Source: Acidobacteriota bacterium (GTDB taxonomy: Bacteria; Acidobacteriota; Vicinamibacteria; Vicinamibacterales; SCN-69-37). From it: a stretch of 64,000 nt of DNA. The stretch spans positions 1,426,001-1,490,000 of the forward strand of contig JADJUS010000004.1 in NCBI GenBank assembly GCA_016716905.1. Direction: 5' to 3'. The position numbers and the translations under genes were made by a program. Position 1 is the first letter of the stretch. The number at the start of each line of letters is the position of its first letter. A model generated the notes under the pieces. The model worked only from the letters and a program-made list of their open reading frames with translations. It was not told the origin of the DNA and did not search any database. Positions 14,732 to 23,019 of the stretch are shown piece by piece.

Positions 14732-15900
14732 TCACACGCGTCATCCTCATCGTCATGGACTCGGTCGGGTGCGGCGAATTGGCCGACGCGGATCTGTACG
14801 ACGATCAGGGCAGCGACACGCTGGGACATATCGCAGACGCTGTGCCGTTGCGTGTGCCGACGCTTCGGTCGCTTGGTCTGGGGCGCGTCGCTCGAATCGG
14901 CGGCAATGCTCCTGCGCCGATTGGCGCAGCGGGACGGATGGCCGAGGCGTCGCCCGGCAAAGACTCCGTCACGGGCCATTGGGAGCTGATGGGCATCGTG
15001 CTCGATCGGCCGTTTCCCACGTTTCCCCAGGGGTTCTCGAAGGAGATCATCGCCGAGTTCGAGCGGCGTATCGGCCGCACGTCGATCGGGAACGTGGTGG
15101 CGTCGGGCACCGAGATTATCGACGCGCTTGGGCCCGAGCACATGCGTACGGGTGCGCCGATCATCTACACGTCGGCCGACAGTGTGTTTCAGATCGCGGC
15201 GCACGAACGCATCGTGCCGATCGACGAACTGTATCGCTACTGCGATGAAGCGTTTGACCTGGTGGGACGTGGCATGGGTGTGGGGCGTGTCATCGCCAGG
15301 CCGTTCGAGGGCGAGCCTGGCAGCTTCGTGCGGACGTCGAACCGGCGCGACTACGCGCTGGATCCATTCGAGGACACGCTGCTGGATCGCCTTTCCACCG
15401 CCGGCCAACCGGTGGTGGGTATCGGCAAGATCGAAGACTTGTTTGCGGGCCGCGGCCTCACGCGCGCGATTCACACACGTTCAGACGACCACGGTATGGA
15501 CGTGGTGATGGAGGAACTGGCGACAACCGATCGCGGCCTGATCTTCGTCAATCTCGTGGATTTCGATACCAAGTACGGGCATCGCAATGACGTGCCTGGA
15601 TACGCGGACAACCTCGAACGCTTCGACGCGCGGCTGGCGCAGCTGCTGCCACAGCTTTTCCCCACGGACCTTCTCATCGTGACCGCCGACCACGGCAACG
15701 ACCCAGCGACCCCGTCCACCGATCACTCGCGCGAACATGTGCCGCTGCTGGTGGCCGGCGCCTCGGTGAAGGCCGGTGTGGACCTGGGCACGCGCACCAC
15801 GTTCGCCGATGTGGGCCAGACGCTGGCGGCAATATTCGGGTTGGCGCCCATGGCCGCCGGCACGAGTTTTCTTGGCGAAATACTGCGCCCGTCTCGGTAA
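14728..15900 (+). CDS. deoB: Phosphopentomutase DeoB
   Basis: 390 residues. Alkaline-phosphatase-superfamily metal residues are visible: VILIVMDSVGCGE, GKDSVTGHWELMG (phospho-accepting Thr region), FVNLVDFDTKYGHRND and ADHGNDPATPSTDHSREHVPLLV. It interconverts ribose/deoxyribose 1- and 5-phosphates in nucleoside salvage. ATG 14728 overlaps miaA by 4 bases; the frame is open further upstream but only as a shadow of miaA. Confidence 0.95.
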   Translation: MITRVILIVMDSVGCGELADADLYDDQGSDTLGHIADAVPLRVPTLRSLGLGRVARIGGNAPAPIGAAGRMAEASPGKDSVTGHWELMGIVLDRPFPTFPQGFSKEIIAEFERRIGRTSIGNVVASGTEIIDALGPEHMRTGAPIIYTSADSVFQIAAHERIVPIDELYRYCDEAFDLVGRGMGVGRVIARPFEGEPGSFVRTSNRRDYALDPFEDTLLDRLSTAGQPVVGIGKIEDLFAGRGLTRAIHTRSDDHGMDVVMEELATTDRGLIFVNLVDFDTKYGHRNDVPGYADNLERFDARLAQLLPQLFPTDLLIVTADHGNDPATPSTDHSREHVPLLVAGASVKAGVDLGTRTTFADVGQTLAAIFGLAPMAAGTSFLGEILRPSR

Positions 15901-15913
15901 GATTGCCATTCCC

Positions 15914-16951
15914 ATGTCCACCATTCGCGAACAACTGGAAGCTCTGGAAGATGAAACGCTGGCGCCGCAGGCGGCGCGGAGCCGCGCCAGCAAAGGCCGG
16001 CTTCGCCAGGAAACACCCGATCCCATTCGGCCCAACTTCCAGCGCGACCGCGACCGGGTGATTCACTCCAAGGCGTTCCGGCGGCTGAAACACAAAACCC
16101 AGGTCTTCTTCGCACCAGAGGGCGACCACTACCGCACGCGGCTGACCCACACACTGGAGGTCTCGCAAATCGCGCGCAGTATCGCGAAGGTCCTGCGCCT
16201 GAATGAAGAACTGACCGAAGCCATTGCGCTCGGCCACGATCTCGGGCACCCACCGTTTGGCCACGCCGGCGAACGGGTGATCGACAAGCTCGTGCCGGGT
16301 GGCTTCAGCCATCACGAGCAGAGCCTGCGGATCGTTGACGTGCTCGAGAACGACCGGCAGGGACTGAATCTGTCGTGGGAGGTTCGTGACGGCATCGCGC
16401 GTCACTCAAAAGGCAAGCACGGGCTGCCCGTCGGCGCGCCACCCGAACATCGTGCCAGCACGATTGAAGGGCAGATTGCGCGCGTGGCCGACATCATCGC
16501 CTACGTGAACCACGATATTGACGATGCCGTGCGTGCGGGCGTGCTCGACACGCGCGACCTGCCGCAATCAGCCGTCGCGGTGCTTGGCGGCAGTTCGTCG
16601 CAGCGCATCAACTCCATGGTGACCGACGTCGTGACCGAGACGCTTGGCGGCGCCCTCACAGAGATCCGCATGAGCGATCTGGTGCTGCAGGCCACGCTGG
16701 AACTGCGCGAGTTCCTGTTCCGGGCCGTGTACGAAAATCCTCGGGCCACCGCCGAGTTCGACAAGGCGGCCGGGCTCCTGGGCGGGTTGTGGGACAAACT
16801 GCGGCAGAAGCCCGACCAGTTTCTGGACCAGGCGACGATTGAGTCAGAGGGGCTGGACGCGGCCGCCCGCGACTTTCTCGCCGGCATGACCGATCGCTAC
16901 GCCGTGGCGCTCTTCGAGGACCTGTTCGTGCCCCGGTCCTGGAGCGTCTGA
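15914..16951 (+). CDS. dgt: dGTP triphosphohydrolase-like protein (HD domain)
   Basis: 345 residues. It carries the HD-superfamily metal motif (RLTHTLEVSQIAR, then LGHDLGHPPFGHAGE and a later Asp in VADIIAYVNHDIDDA). The opening NFQRDRDRVIHSKAFRRLKHKTQVF is typical of the shorter bacterial dGTPase type. It hydrolyses dNTPs to deoxynucleosides and triphosphate. ATG 15914 lies 13 bases after deoB. It ends the long operon that begins in the lipid A/menaquinone region. Confidence 0.92.
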   Translation: MSTIREQLEALEDETLAPQAARSRASKGRLRQETPDPIRPNFQRDRDRVIHSKAFRRLKHKTQVFFAPEGDHYRTRLTHTLEVSQIARSIAKVLRLNEELTEAIALGHDLGHPPFGHAGERVIDKLVPGGFSHHEQSLRIVDVLENDRQGLNLSWEVRDGIARHSKGKHGLPVGAPPEHRASTIEGQIARVADIIAYVNHDIDDAVRAGVLDTRDLPQSAVAVLGGSSSQRINSMVTDVVTETLGGALTEIRMSDLVLQATLELREFLFRAVYENPRATAEFDKAAGLLGGLWDKLRQKPDQFLDQATIESEGLDAAARDFLAGMTDRYAVALFEDLFVPRSWSV

Positions 16952-16977
16952 GAGGCCGCCCAGGGGCGGGCCCGTCG

Positions 16978-16994
16978 ACCACGGGGGTCGTGGT
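16978..16994 (+). terminator. Weak hairpin after dgt
   Basis: ACCACG-GGGGT-CGTGGT gives a 6-base stem and 5-base loop about 30 bases after the dgt stop. It has only scattered Ts downstream, so termination is uncertain. Confidence 0.3.
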
Positions 16995-17010
16995 AGAATC
17001 TTCGTTTGCA

Positions 17011-17030
17011 CTACCGGCCTGGGCCGGTAG
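17011..17030 (+). promoter_or_regulatory. Perfect hairpin in the yceD-rpmF leader, next to the ribosome binding site
   Basis: CTACCGGCC-TG-GGCCGGTAG pairs over 9 bases and ends directly before AGGGAAG, the Shine-Dalgarno sequence for yceD (ATG 17040). A TAGAAT -10-like box at 16994-16999 would place the RNA start just before the hairpin. It may control translation or RNA stability; no family recognised. Confidence 0.45.
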
Positions 17031-17039
17031 AGGGAAGTC

Positions 17040-17642
17040 ATGCTGCTCGATATCAGCCGGCTGCGGACAGTGGTGGTGGACGTCAACCGCCGGGTTGAGC
17101 CCGAGGCGTTTGCCGACCTGACGGACGATTTCAAGGTGGTCGGCCCCACGGAAATTGCGGGGACGGTCCGGCGCGAGAAGGGCACCCATGTGGTGCTGCA
17201 TTCGCGGGTGACGTCGGCCATGGAGGTGACGTGCGGTCGGTGCCTGGAGCCGTTTGTGGTTCCGGTCAGCGCCGACGTCGAAACGCGTTTTGTGCCTCCG
17301 GCGGAGTTTGCGAAGGTGACGGCTGAGACGGCCGCGAAAGCGGGGTTGTTGACCGCCGGCGCCGTGGCAGACGACGAAGACGAAGAAGTTGAACACGATG
17401 CCGAGGGGCATGTGGTGGGGTTGGCGGAGTATCGCGACGAGGCGATTGACCTGGGCGAAGTGATTCGCGAACAGTTGTACCTCGCGCTGCCAATGAAGCC
17501 CTTGTGCCAGGAGTCGTGCAAGGGGTTGTGTGCGGTGTGTGGCGCGAATCGGAATCGCGAGACGTGCCAGTGCCAGCAACAGTGGGAAGATCCACGCATG
17601 GCCGCGCTTGCCGAGTGGAAAAGCCGTAACGAGAAGACCTAA
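17040..17642 (+). CDS. yceD: YceD/DUF177 family protein
   Basis: 200 residues. CGRCLEPF and the C-terminal block LCQESCKGLCAVCGANRNRETCQC are the DUF177 cysteine pattern. YceD proteins lie before rpmF in most bacteria and are linked to 23S rRNA/ribosome assembly; plant homologues affect 23S rRNA processing. About 50 central residues are acidic (DDEDEEVEHDAEGH). It starts after AGGGAAG with normal spacing, and rpmF follows 12 bases downstream. Confidence 0.9.
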   Translation: MLLDISRLRTVVVDVNRRVEPEAFADLTDDFKVVGPTEIAGTVRREKGTHVVLHSRVTSAMEVTCGRCLEPFVVPVSADVETRFVPPAEFAKVTAETAAKAGLLTAGAVADDEDEEVEHDAEGHVVGLAEYRDEAIDLGEVIREQLYLALPMKPLCQESCKGLCAVCGANRNRETCQCQQQWEDPRMAALAEWKSRNEKT

Positions 17643-17654
17643 GGGGTAGAGACC

Positions 17655-17837
17655 GTGCCGAATCCAAAACGACGCCATTCCAAATCACGCACCGCCAAGC
17701 GCCGCACGCATGACACGCTGGTCAAGGTGCAGTCCGGGCGCTGTCCGCAGTGCCAGGAAATGAAACTGCCGCATCAGGTGTGCAAGAACTGCGGCTTCTA
17801 CAACGGCCGTCAGGTTCGCGCGGTCAAGGAAGATTAG
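17655..17837 (+). CDS. rpmF: Ribosomal protein L32
   Basis: 60 residues with a GTG start. Basic N-terminus PNPKRRHSKSRTAKRR, then CPQC and CKNCG, the four-cysteine zinc-binding (C+) form of L32. Conserved order yceD-rpmF-plsX. Confidence 0.96.
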   Translation: MPNPKRRHSKSRTAKRRTHDTLVKVQSGRCPQCQEMKLPHQVCKNCGFYNGRQVRAVKED

Positions 17838-17862
17838 TCGCGAGCGCCACCAGGCCCGTCGC

Positions 17863-18867
17863 GTGACTGGTCCGAGAATCGCGGTGGATGCCATGGGGGG
17901 CGATTTCGCCCCTCGCGAGGTCATCGCCGGAGCCGTCGCGGCGGCGCGTGATACCGGCGTGTCGGTCATCCTGGTTGGCCCCGCCGATCAGGTGTCGGCC
18001 GAGGCCCTTCGTGTGGCCCAGGGCCGCTTGCCGGACTCCCTGTCCATCTTCGACACCCCAGACTTCATCGCGATGGACGCAGCGCCGCGTGAGGCGCTCA
18101 GGCGGATGCCCCGGGCCTCGGTCAAGGTGGCAGCCGAGATGGTCTCGCGCGGGGAGGCAGACGGCGTCTACAGCCTCGGGCACACAGGGGCGACCGTGCT
18201 GGCCGCGCACGCCGCGTTCGGGATGCTGGACGGGGCCGAGCGGCCCGCCATTGCGGTGCTCGTGCCGACGCTGGCCGGGTCGGCGGTGCTGCTCGACACC
18301 GGCGCGACGCTTGATTGCCGGCCCGTGCACCTGCGGTCGTTTGGCCTGATGGGCGCGGCGTATTCGACGATTGCGCTCGGCATCGAGCGGCCCAGGGTCG
18401 GGTTGCTGTCGGTGGGTGAAGAGGCCGGCAAAGGCACCGAATTGGTGCGCGAGGCGCACGGGTTGCTGGCCGCCTCGGGTCTGAACTTCGTCGGCAATCT
18501 CGAGGCCCGCGACTTTTTCAGCGGGCGGGCAGACGTCATTGTGTGTGACGGCTTCACCGGCAACGTGGCCCTGAAGGTGGGTGAGGGCCTGGTGGACGCG
18601 ATGGAAGTGCTGTTGAAGAAGGAACTCGCCAAGTCCCTGGCGGCGCGTTTGGGCGGGCGGCTTGCGAAGGCCGCATTCCTGCGCGTCCGGGATCGCGCGG
18701 ATTCGGCGGAGTATGGCGGTGCGCCCCTGCTGGGGCTCAAGGGGCTCGCGCTGGTCGGGCATGGGCGTTCCGACGCCCGCGCGGTGCGCAACGGCATTGC
18801 CACCGCGGCGCGATTGGTTGAGGGGCAGTTGGTGCAGCGGTTGCGCGATGCGCTGGTGAATCCATGA
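17863..18867 (+). CDS. plsX: Phosphate acyltransferase PlsX
   Basis: 334 residues, full length. IAVDAMGGDFAPREVIAGAV opening, GHTGATVLAA, LLDTGATLDCRP, LLSVGEEAGKGTELVREAH and VCDGFTGNVALKVGEG are PlsX blocks. It makes acyl-phosphate from acyl-ACP for PlsY at the start of phospholipid synthesis. It starts 25 bases after rpmF. The usual followers fabH and fabD are missing; fabG comes next. Confidence 0.95.
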   Translation: MTGPRIAVDAMGGDFAPREVIAGAVAAARDTGVSVILVGPADQVSAEALRVAQGRLPDSLSIFDTPDFIAMDAAPREALRRMPRASVKVAAEMVSRGEADGVYSLGHTGATVLAAHAAFGMLDGAERPAIAVLVPTLAGSAVLLDTGATLDCRPVHLRSFGLMGAAYSTIALGIERPRVGLLSVGEEAGKGTELVREAHGLLAASGLNFVGNLEARDFFSGRADVIVCDGFTGNVALKVGEGLVDAMEVLLKKELAKSLAARLGGRLAKAAFLRVRDRADSAEYGGAPLLGLKGLALVGHGRSDARAVRNGIATAARLVEGQLVQRLRDALVNP

Positions 18868-18915
18868 CCGCATTGCGCGACCCCGCGTACGTGTGGTGAA
18901 GTAGGCGATGCTGTC

Positions 18916-19656
18916 ATGTTGATGTTGACGGGCCGTGTGGCCCTGGTGACCGGGGCGTCACGCGGAATCGGAAAGGCGATCGCCCTGTCGCTCGCGTCGG
19001 GCGGTGCCACGGTCATCGCGGCCGCGCGCGGCACCAATGCGCAGTCCACCGTGGACGCCATCGTGGCCGCTGGCGGTACCGCAGAACTGGCTTCCCTCGA
19101 CGTGACCGACCCCGCCAGCGTGGAACTGGTCACGAAGGACGTGCTCGCGCGGCACGGCCGGATCGATGTGCTGGTCAACAATGCCGGTGTCACCCGCGAC
19201 CAGTTGTTGCTCCGGATGAAGCGCGAAGACTGGGACGCCGTGATTGGGGCGAACCTGACAGGCGCGTTCACCTGCGTGCAGGCGGTGCTCAAGTCGATGG
19301 TCAAGGCCCGCCACGGCCGCATCATCAGCATTACGTCGGTGGTGGGTGAAGCCGGCAACGCCGGGCAGGCAAATTATGCGGCGTCCAAGGCCGGGCTGAT
19401 TGGGTTTACGAAGGCGCTGGCCCAGGAAGTGGCGTCGCGCGGCATCACCGTGAACGCGGTGGCGCCGGGCATGATCGAGACCGACATGACGAAGGCGATT
19501 TCCGAGGGCGCGCATGACGAGTGGGCGAAGAAGATTCCCCTGCAGCGCCTGGGGACGCCCGAGGATGTTGCGGCTGCCGTCCGTTTTCTGGCATCGGACG
19601 AGGCAGCGTATATTACGGGACACGTACTCGCCGTCAACGGCGGGATGCGCATGTAA
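18916..19656 (+). CDS. fabG: 3-oxoacyl-ACP reductase FabG
   Basis: 246 residues, short-chain dehydrogenase. TGASRGIGKAI cofactor motif, NNAG at about 90, catalytic Ser in ISITSVVGEAG and YAASK Tyr/Lys. It reduces 3-oxoacyl-ACP with NADPH in each elongation cycle. ATG 18916 or 18922 are both possible starts. It lies in a fab cluster with acpP and fabF. Confidence 0.93.
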   Translation: MLMLTGRVALVTGASRGIGKAIALSLASGGATVIAAARGTNAQSTVDAIVAAGGTAELASLDVTDPASVELVTKDVLARHGRIDVLVNNAGVTRDQLLLRMKREDWDAVIGANLTGAFTCVQAVLKSMVKARHGRIISITSVVGEAGNAGQANYAASKAGLIGFTKALAQEVASRGITVNAVAPGMIETDMTKAISEGAHDEWAKKIPLQRLGTPEDVAAAVRFLASDEAAYITGHVLAVNGGMRM

Positions 19657-19698
19657 GATGGCGTCGGGCGCAGGTGCGTCGCGACACGAGGAGGATGA

Positions 19699-19938
19699 AT
19701 GGCCGTTGCAGATCAGGTAAAGAAGATCATTGTGGAACAGTTGGGCGTGGATGAGGACGAAGTGACGTCCGATGCGTCGTTTGTGGACGACCTCGGGGCG
19801 GATTCCCTCGACACCGTCGAGCTGGTCATGGCCTTCGAAGAAGAGTTCAGCATCGAAATCCCCGACGAGGATGCCGAGAAGATCACGCGCGTCAAGGACG
19901 CCGTGAGCTACATCGAAACGCACACGAAGAAAAAGTAG
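19699..19938 (+). CDS. acpP: Acyl carrier protein
   Basis: 79 residues, acidic, with GADSLDTVELVMAFEEEF; the Ser in DSL carries phosphopantetheine. GAGGAGGATGA gives a strong ribosome binding site before ATG 19699. It carries growing acyl chains for FabG/FabF and also for the fused FabZ-LpxA encoded earlier in the window. Confidence 0.96.
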   Translation: MAVADQVKKIIVEQLGVDEDEVTSDASFVDDLGADSLDTVELVMAFEEEFSIEIPDEDAEKITRVKDAVSYIETHTKKK

Positions 19939-19959
19939 CCATCGGCACGTCTCACCCTG

Positions 19960-19979
19960 GCGCAGCCCTTCGGCTGCGC
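19960..19979 (+). terminator. Hairpin between acpP and fabF (possible attenuator or processing site)
   Basis: GCGCAGC-CCTTCG-GCTGCGC forms a 7-base stem 21 bases after the acpP stop. There is no U-tract, so it may partly terminate or protect the abundant acpP message rather than end it. Confidence 0.4.
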
Positions 19980-20006
19980 TGTGTGTCAGTGCCTTTGGGA
20001 GGAAAC

Positions 20007-21251
20007 GTGACGAGACGAGTAGTCATCACCGGTGTCGGCCTGATTTCATCCGTGGGAATCGGGAACGATGCGAACTGGGAGGCGATGTGCGCCGGCCGGG
20101 GCGGGATTGGTCCGATCACCCGCTTTGACGCCACAGGATATTCCGTGCGCATTGGCGGCGAAGTCAAAGGGTTCGACCCGCTGAACTTCGTCGAGAAGAA
20201 AGAGGTCAAGAAGATCGACGTCTTCATCCAGTTCGCCATCGCGGCCTCCCAGTTTGCGATGGACGATGCGAAGTTGCAGGTCACGCCGGAGATTGCCGAC
20301 CAGACCGGCGTGTTCATTGCGTCGGGCATCGGCGGATTCAGCACGATTCAATCCGAGCATCTCGAACTGGTCAACGGCGGCCCGCGCCGGGTCTCGCCGT
20401 TTTTCATCCCGGCGTCCATCATCAACCTGGCCGCCGGGCACGTCTCGATCCGATTCGGGGCGAAGGGACCGAACCTCGCCACGTGTACGGCGTGCACGGC
20501 GTCCGCTCACTCGATTGGTGAGTCGTTCGAGATCATCCGGCGGGGTGATGCCGACATCATGATCGCCGGTGGCTCCGAGGCCGCCATCACGCCGCTGAGC
20601 GTGGCCGGGTTTGCCTCGATGCGCGCCCTCTCCACCCGCAACGACGAGCCGGACAAGGCGTGCCGGCCCTTCGACAAGGACCGCGACGGCTTCATCATCG
20701 GCGAAGGCGCCGGCATCCTCATCCTCGAGGAACTCGAGACCGCCAAACGCCGTGGCGCGAACATCTATTGCGAGCTGGCCGGGTACGGCCTGTCGTCGGA
20801 TGCGTTTCACCTGACGGGCCAGCCGCCAGATGCCGATGGCGCCGTGCGGTCGATGAAGATGGCCATCCGCAAGGCCGGGATCCGCCCCGAGCAGGTGGAC
20901 TACATCAACGCCCACGGCACCTCGACACCGATCAACGATCCCACCGAGACACTCGCCGTGAAGCGCACGTTTGGTGAGCACGCGAAGAAGTTGGCGATCT
21001 CGTCCACGAAGTCCATGACCGGGCACCTGCTTGGCGCGGCCGGTGGCCTGGAAGCTGGCATCACAGCCTTGGCGATCAGGCACCAAATCGCGCCGCCGAC
21101 CGCAAACCTCGATTCGCCCGACCCGGCCTGTGACCTTGACTACATCCCGTTCAAGGCCCGGCCCATGACCATCAATTACGCGTTGTCGAATTCGTTCGGG
21201 TTCGGCGGCACCAACGGCACGCTCCTGCTCAAGCGGTACGAAGGCGACTGA
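20007..21251 (+). CDS. fabF: 3-oxoacyl-ACP synthase II FabF
   Basis: 414 residues from GTG 20007, chosen because GGGAGGA at 19997-20003 is well spaced; a GTG at 19983 would add 8 residues. Thiolase-fold condensing enzyme with the Cys in CTACTASAHSIGE, His in NAHGTSTP and His in SMTGHLLGAAG (Cys-His-His triad). C-terminal NSFGFGGTNGTLLL is the family signature. It elongates acyl-ACP with malonyl-ACP. Confidence 0.95.
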   Translation: MTRRVVITGVGLISSVGIGNDANWEAMCAGRGGIGPITRFDATGYSVRIGGEVKGFDPLNFVEKKEVKKIDVFIQFAIAASQFAMDDAKLQVTPEIADQTGVFIASGIGGFSTIQSEHLELVNGGPRRVSPFFIPASIINLAAGHVSIRFGAKGPNLATCTACTASAHSIGESFEIIRRGDADIMIAGGSEAAITPLSVAGFASMRALSTRNDEPDKACRPFDKDRDGFIIGEGAGILILEELETAKRRGANIYCELAGYGLSSDAFHLTGQPPDADGAVRSMKMAIRKAGIRPEQVDYINAHGTSTPINDPTETLAVKRTFGEHAKKLAISSTKSMTGHLLGAAGGLEAGITALAIRHQIAPPTANLDSPDPACDLDYIPFKARPMTINYALSNSFGFGGTNGTLLLKRYEGD

Positions 21252-21256
21252 CCCAC

Positions 21257-22018
21257 ATGAAGATTGCCGTTTGTATCAAGCAAGTCGTCTCGCGTGAGTG
21301 GCAGGTTCGCATCAACGATCAAAAGACCTGGGTGCGTGACCAGGACGCCGCGTGGGAACTCAACGAACCCGACGCGTACGCGCTCGAGGAGGCCCTGCGC
21401 CTCAAGGAAAAACACGGCGGGGAAGTGGTCGTCATTTCGGCCGGCCCCGCCCGCGTGACGCAGGTCATCCGCGAGGCGCTGGCCCGCGGCGCCGACCGCG
21501 CCATTCACGTCGAAGGTGACCACCTGGCAACCGCCGACGCCTTCACCGCTGCCGAAGCTCTGGCTGAGGCAGCCAAGACTGAACAGTGTGATCTGATCTT
21601 GACCGGACTGCAGTCCGACGACCAGGGCTTCGCGCAGGTCGGCGTCATCATGGCCGAGCGTCTGGGGATGTCGCACTCCACGATCATCATGGAAGTGCAG
21701 GTCACCGGCACGACCTTGCGCGTGAAGCGCGAGCTTGAAGGCGGCTGGTTCCAGTGGATGGAGATGCCGCTGCCCGCGGTATTGACGATTCAGAGCGGCA
21801 TCAACCAGCTGCGGTACGCCACGCTCAAGGGCATCATGGCGGCGAAGAAGAAAGAGCTCAAGACCATGCCCGCGCCGACGGCGGCGCCTGCCCGCCAGCG
21901 CATCGTGTCCATCTACGTCCCGGAAAAGACCAAAGCGACTCGCATGATCGACGGCACGCCGGCCGAAGCCGCGGCCGAACTCGTGCGCGTGCTGCGCGAC
22001 GACGCCCGAGTGTTCTGA
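21257..22018 (+). CDS. etfB: Electron transfer flavoprotein beta subunit
   Basis: 253 residues. IAVCIKQVVSREWQVRI opening, NEPDAYALEEALRLKEKHGGEV, ARGADRAIHV, and LTGLQSDDQGFAQVG with MAERLGMSHSTII are ETF-beta blocks. It binds AMP and pairs with EtfA. The pair takes electrons from acyl-CoA or similar dehydrogenases. It starts 5 bases after fabF. Confidence 0.93.
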   Translation: MKIAVCIKQVVSREWQVRINDQKTWVRDQDAAWELNEPDAYALEEALRLKEKHGGEVVVISAGPARVTQVIREALARGADRAIHVEGDHLATADAFTAAEALAEAAKTEQCDLILTGLQSDDQGFAQVGVIMAERLGMSHSTIIMEVQVTGTTLRVKRELEGGWFQWMEMPLPAVLTIQSGINQLRYATLKGIMAAKKKELKTMPAPTAAPARQRIVSIYVPEKTKATRMIDGTPAEAAAELVRVLRDDARVF

Positions 22019-22025
22019 TTCGTAG

Positions 22026-22045
22026 GGCGGGGCTTCAGCCCCGCC
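22026..22045 (+). repeat. Short GC-rich hairpin between etfB and etfA
   Basis: GGCGGGGCT-TC-AGCCCCGCC, a perfect 9-base stem with a 2-base loop, fills much of the 38-base gap. Similar GGGCGGGGCTTCAGCCCCGCC motifs are seen as small intergenic repeats in other GC-rich genomes (from memory). Confidence 0.6.
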
Positions 22046-22056
22046 GTGAGGGAAAC

Positions 22057-23019
22057 ATGATTTTCGTGATCGCGGAACAAAAAGACGGCGCCCTCAACCG
22101 CGCATCATGGGAAGCCGTGGTGGCCGCGCAGCAACTGGGTGGGCCCGTCACGATCGTGCTGCCGGGTGCCTCCGTGAGTGCAGCGGCCGCGGAACTGTCG
22201 GCCGCTGATGTCGCCGGAGTCATCGCACTCGAACACGACGCGTTGGGCACGTACACCCCGGATGGTTTCGTGGCAGCGCTGGCGGCGCTCATTACGGCTG
22301 AAGCGCCCTCGCACGTGGTGTTGCCGCACACCTACCAGACGCGCGATTTTGCGCCCAAGCTGGCCGCGCGCCTGAACGCGCCGCTGGCGGCCGACTGTGT
22401 GGGCCTGAAGCCCGCCACCGACGGAGGCCACACCTACGTGCGCCTGATGTTCCAGGGCAAGGTCAGTGCAGACGTGCAGCTCGTGGGTGACGCGCCCCAC
22501 GTCGTCACATTCCAGATCGGCGCGTTCCGCGTAGACGCCGTGGCGAAGGGCAGCGCGCCTGCGCCTGTGCGGCAGGTCGCTGCCACGGTGGACGCGTCGG
22601 CCATTCGTCAGAAGCCTGAAGCCCCATTTCGGGAAGCGAAGCAGGCCGTGGACCTCACGCAGGCCGCGCGCATCGTTTCTGTCGGCCGCGGCATCAAGGG
22701 ACCCGAACACATCGAACTGGCGAAACAACTTGCCGAAGCTCTGGGCGCGGAGCTGTCGGCCTCGCGTCCGATCTGCGACGCCGGTTGGCTGCCCATGGAA
22801 CGACAGGTCGGCAGTTCCGGCCAGACTGTGGCGCCGAAACTGTACCTCGCCCTCGGCATCTCCGGTGCCATCCAGCATGTGGTTGGCATGAAGGGCTCCC
22901 GCACCATCGTTGCGATCAACAAAGACGCCGAGGCGCCCATCTTCGAAATCGCCGACTACGGCATCGTCGGCGATCTCTTCGAAGTCGTGCCGGCGATGAT
23001 CGCCGCGCTCAAGTCCTAA
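22057..23019 (+). CDS. etfA: Electron transfer flavoprotein alpha subunit
   Basis: 320 residues. The C-terminal FAD domain shows VSVGRGIKGPEHIELAKQLAEALGAELSASRP, then RQVGSSGQTVAPKLYLALGISGAIQH and INKDAEAPIFEIADYGIVGDLFE. With EtfB it forms the heterodimer that passes electrons to a membrane quinone oxidoreductase, probably the EtfD-type protein encoded at 31624. GAGGGAAAC precedes ATG 22057. The last 11 bases overlap the convergent ankyrin gene. Confidence 0.94.
   Translation: MIFVIAEQKDGALNRASWEAVVAAQQLGGPVTIVLPGASVSAAAAELSAADVAGVIALEHDALGTYTPDGFVAALAALITAEAPSHVVLPHTYQTRDFAPKLAARLNAPLAADCVGLKPATDGGHTYVRLMFQGKVSADVQLVGDAPHVVTFQIGAFRVDAVAKGSAPAPVRQVAATVDASAIRQKPEAPFREAKQAVDLTQAARIVSVGRGIKGPEHIELAKQLAEALGAELSASRPICDAGWLPMERQVGSSGQTVAPKLYLALGISGAIQHVVGMKGSRTIVAINKDAEAPIFEIADYGIVGDLFEVVPAMIAALKS

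Noticed and set aside
19960..19979. Full intrinsic terminator between acpP and fabF
   Set aside because: The stem is good but no U-tract follows and fabF has its own close ribosome binding site, so only a weak call is kept.
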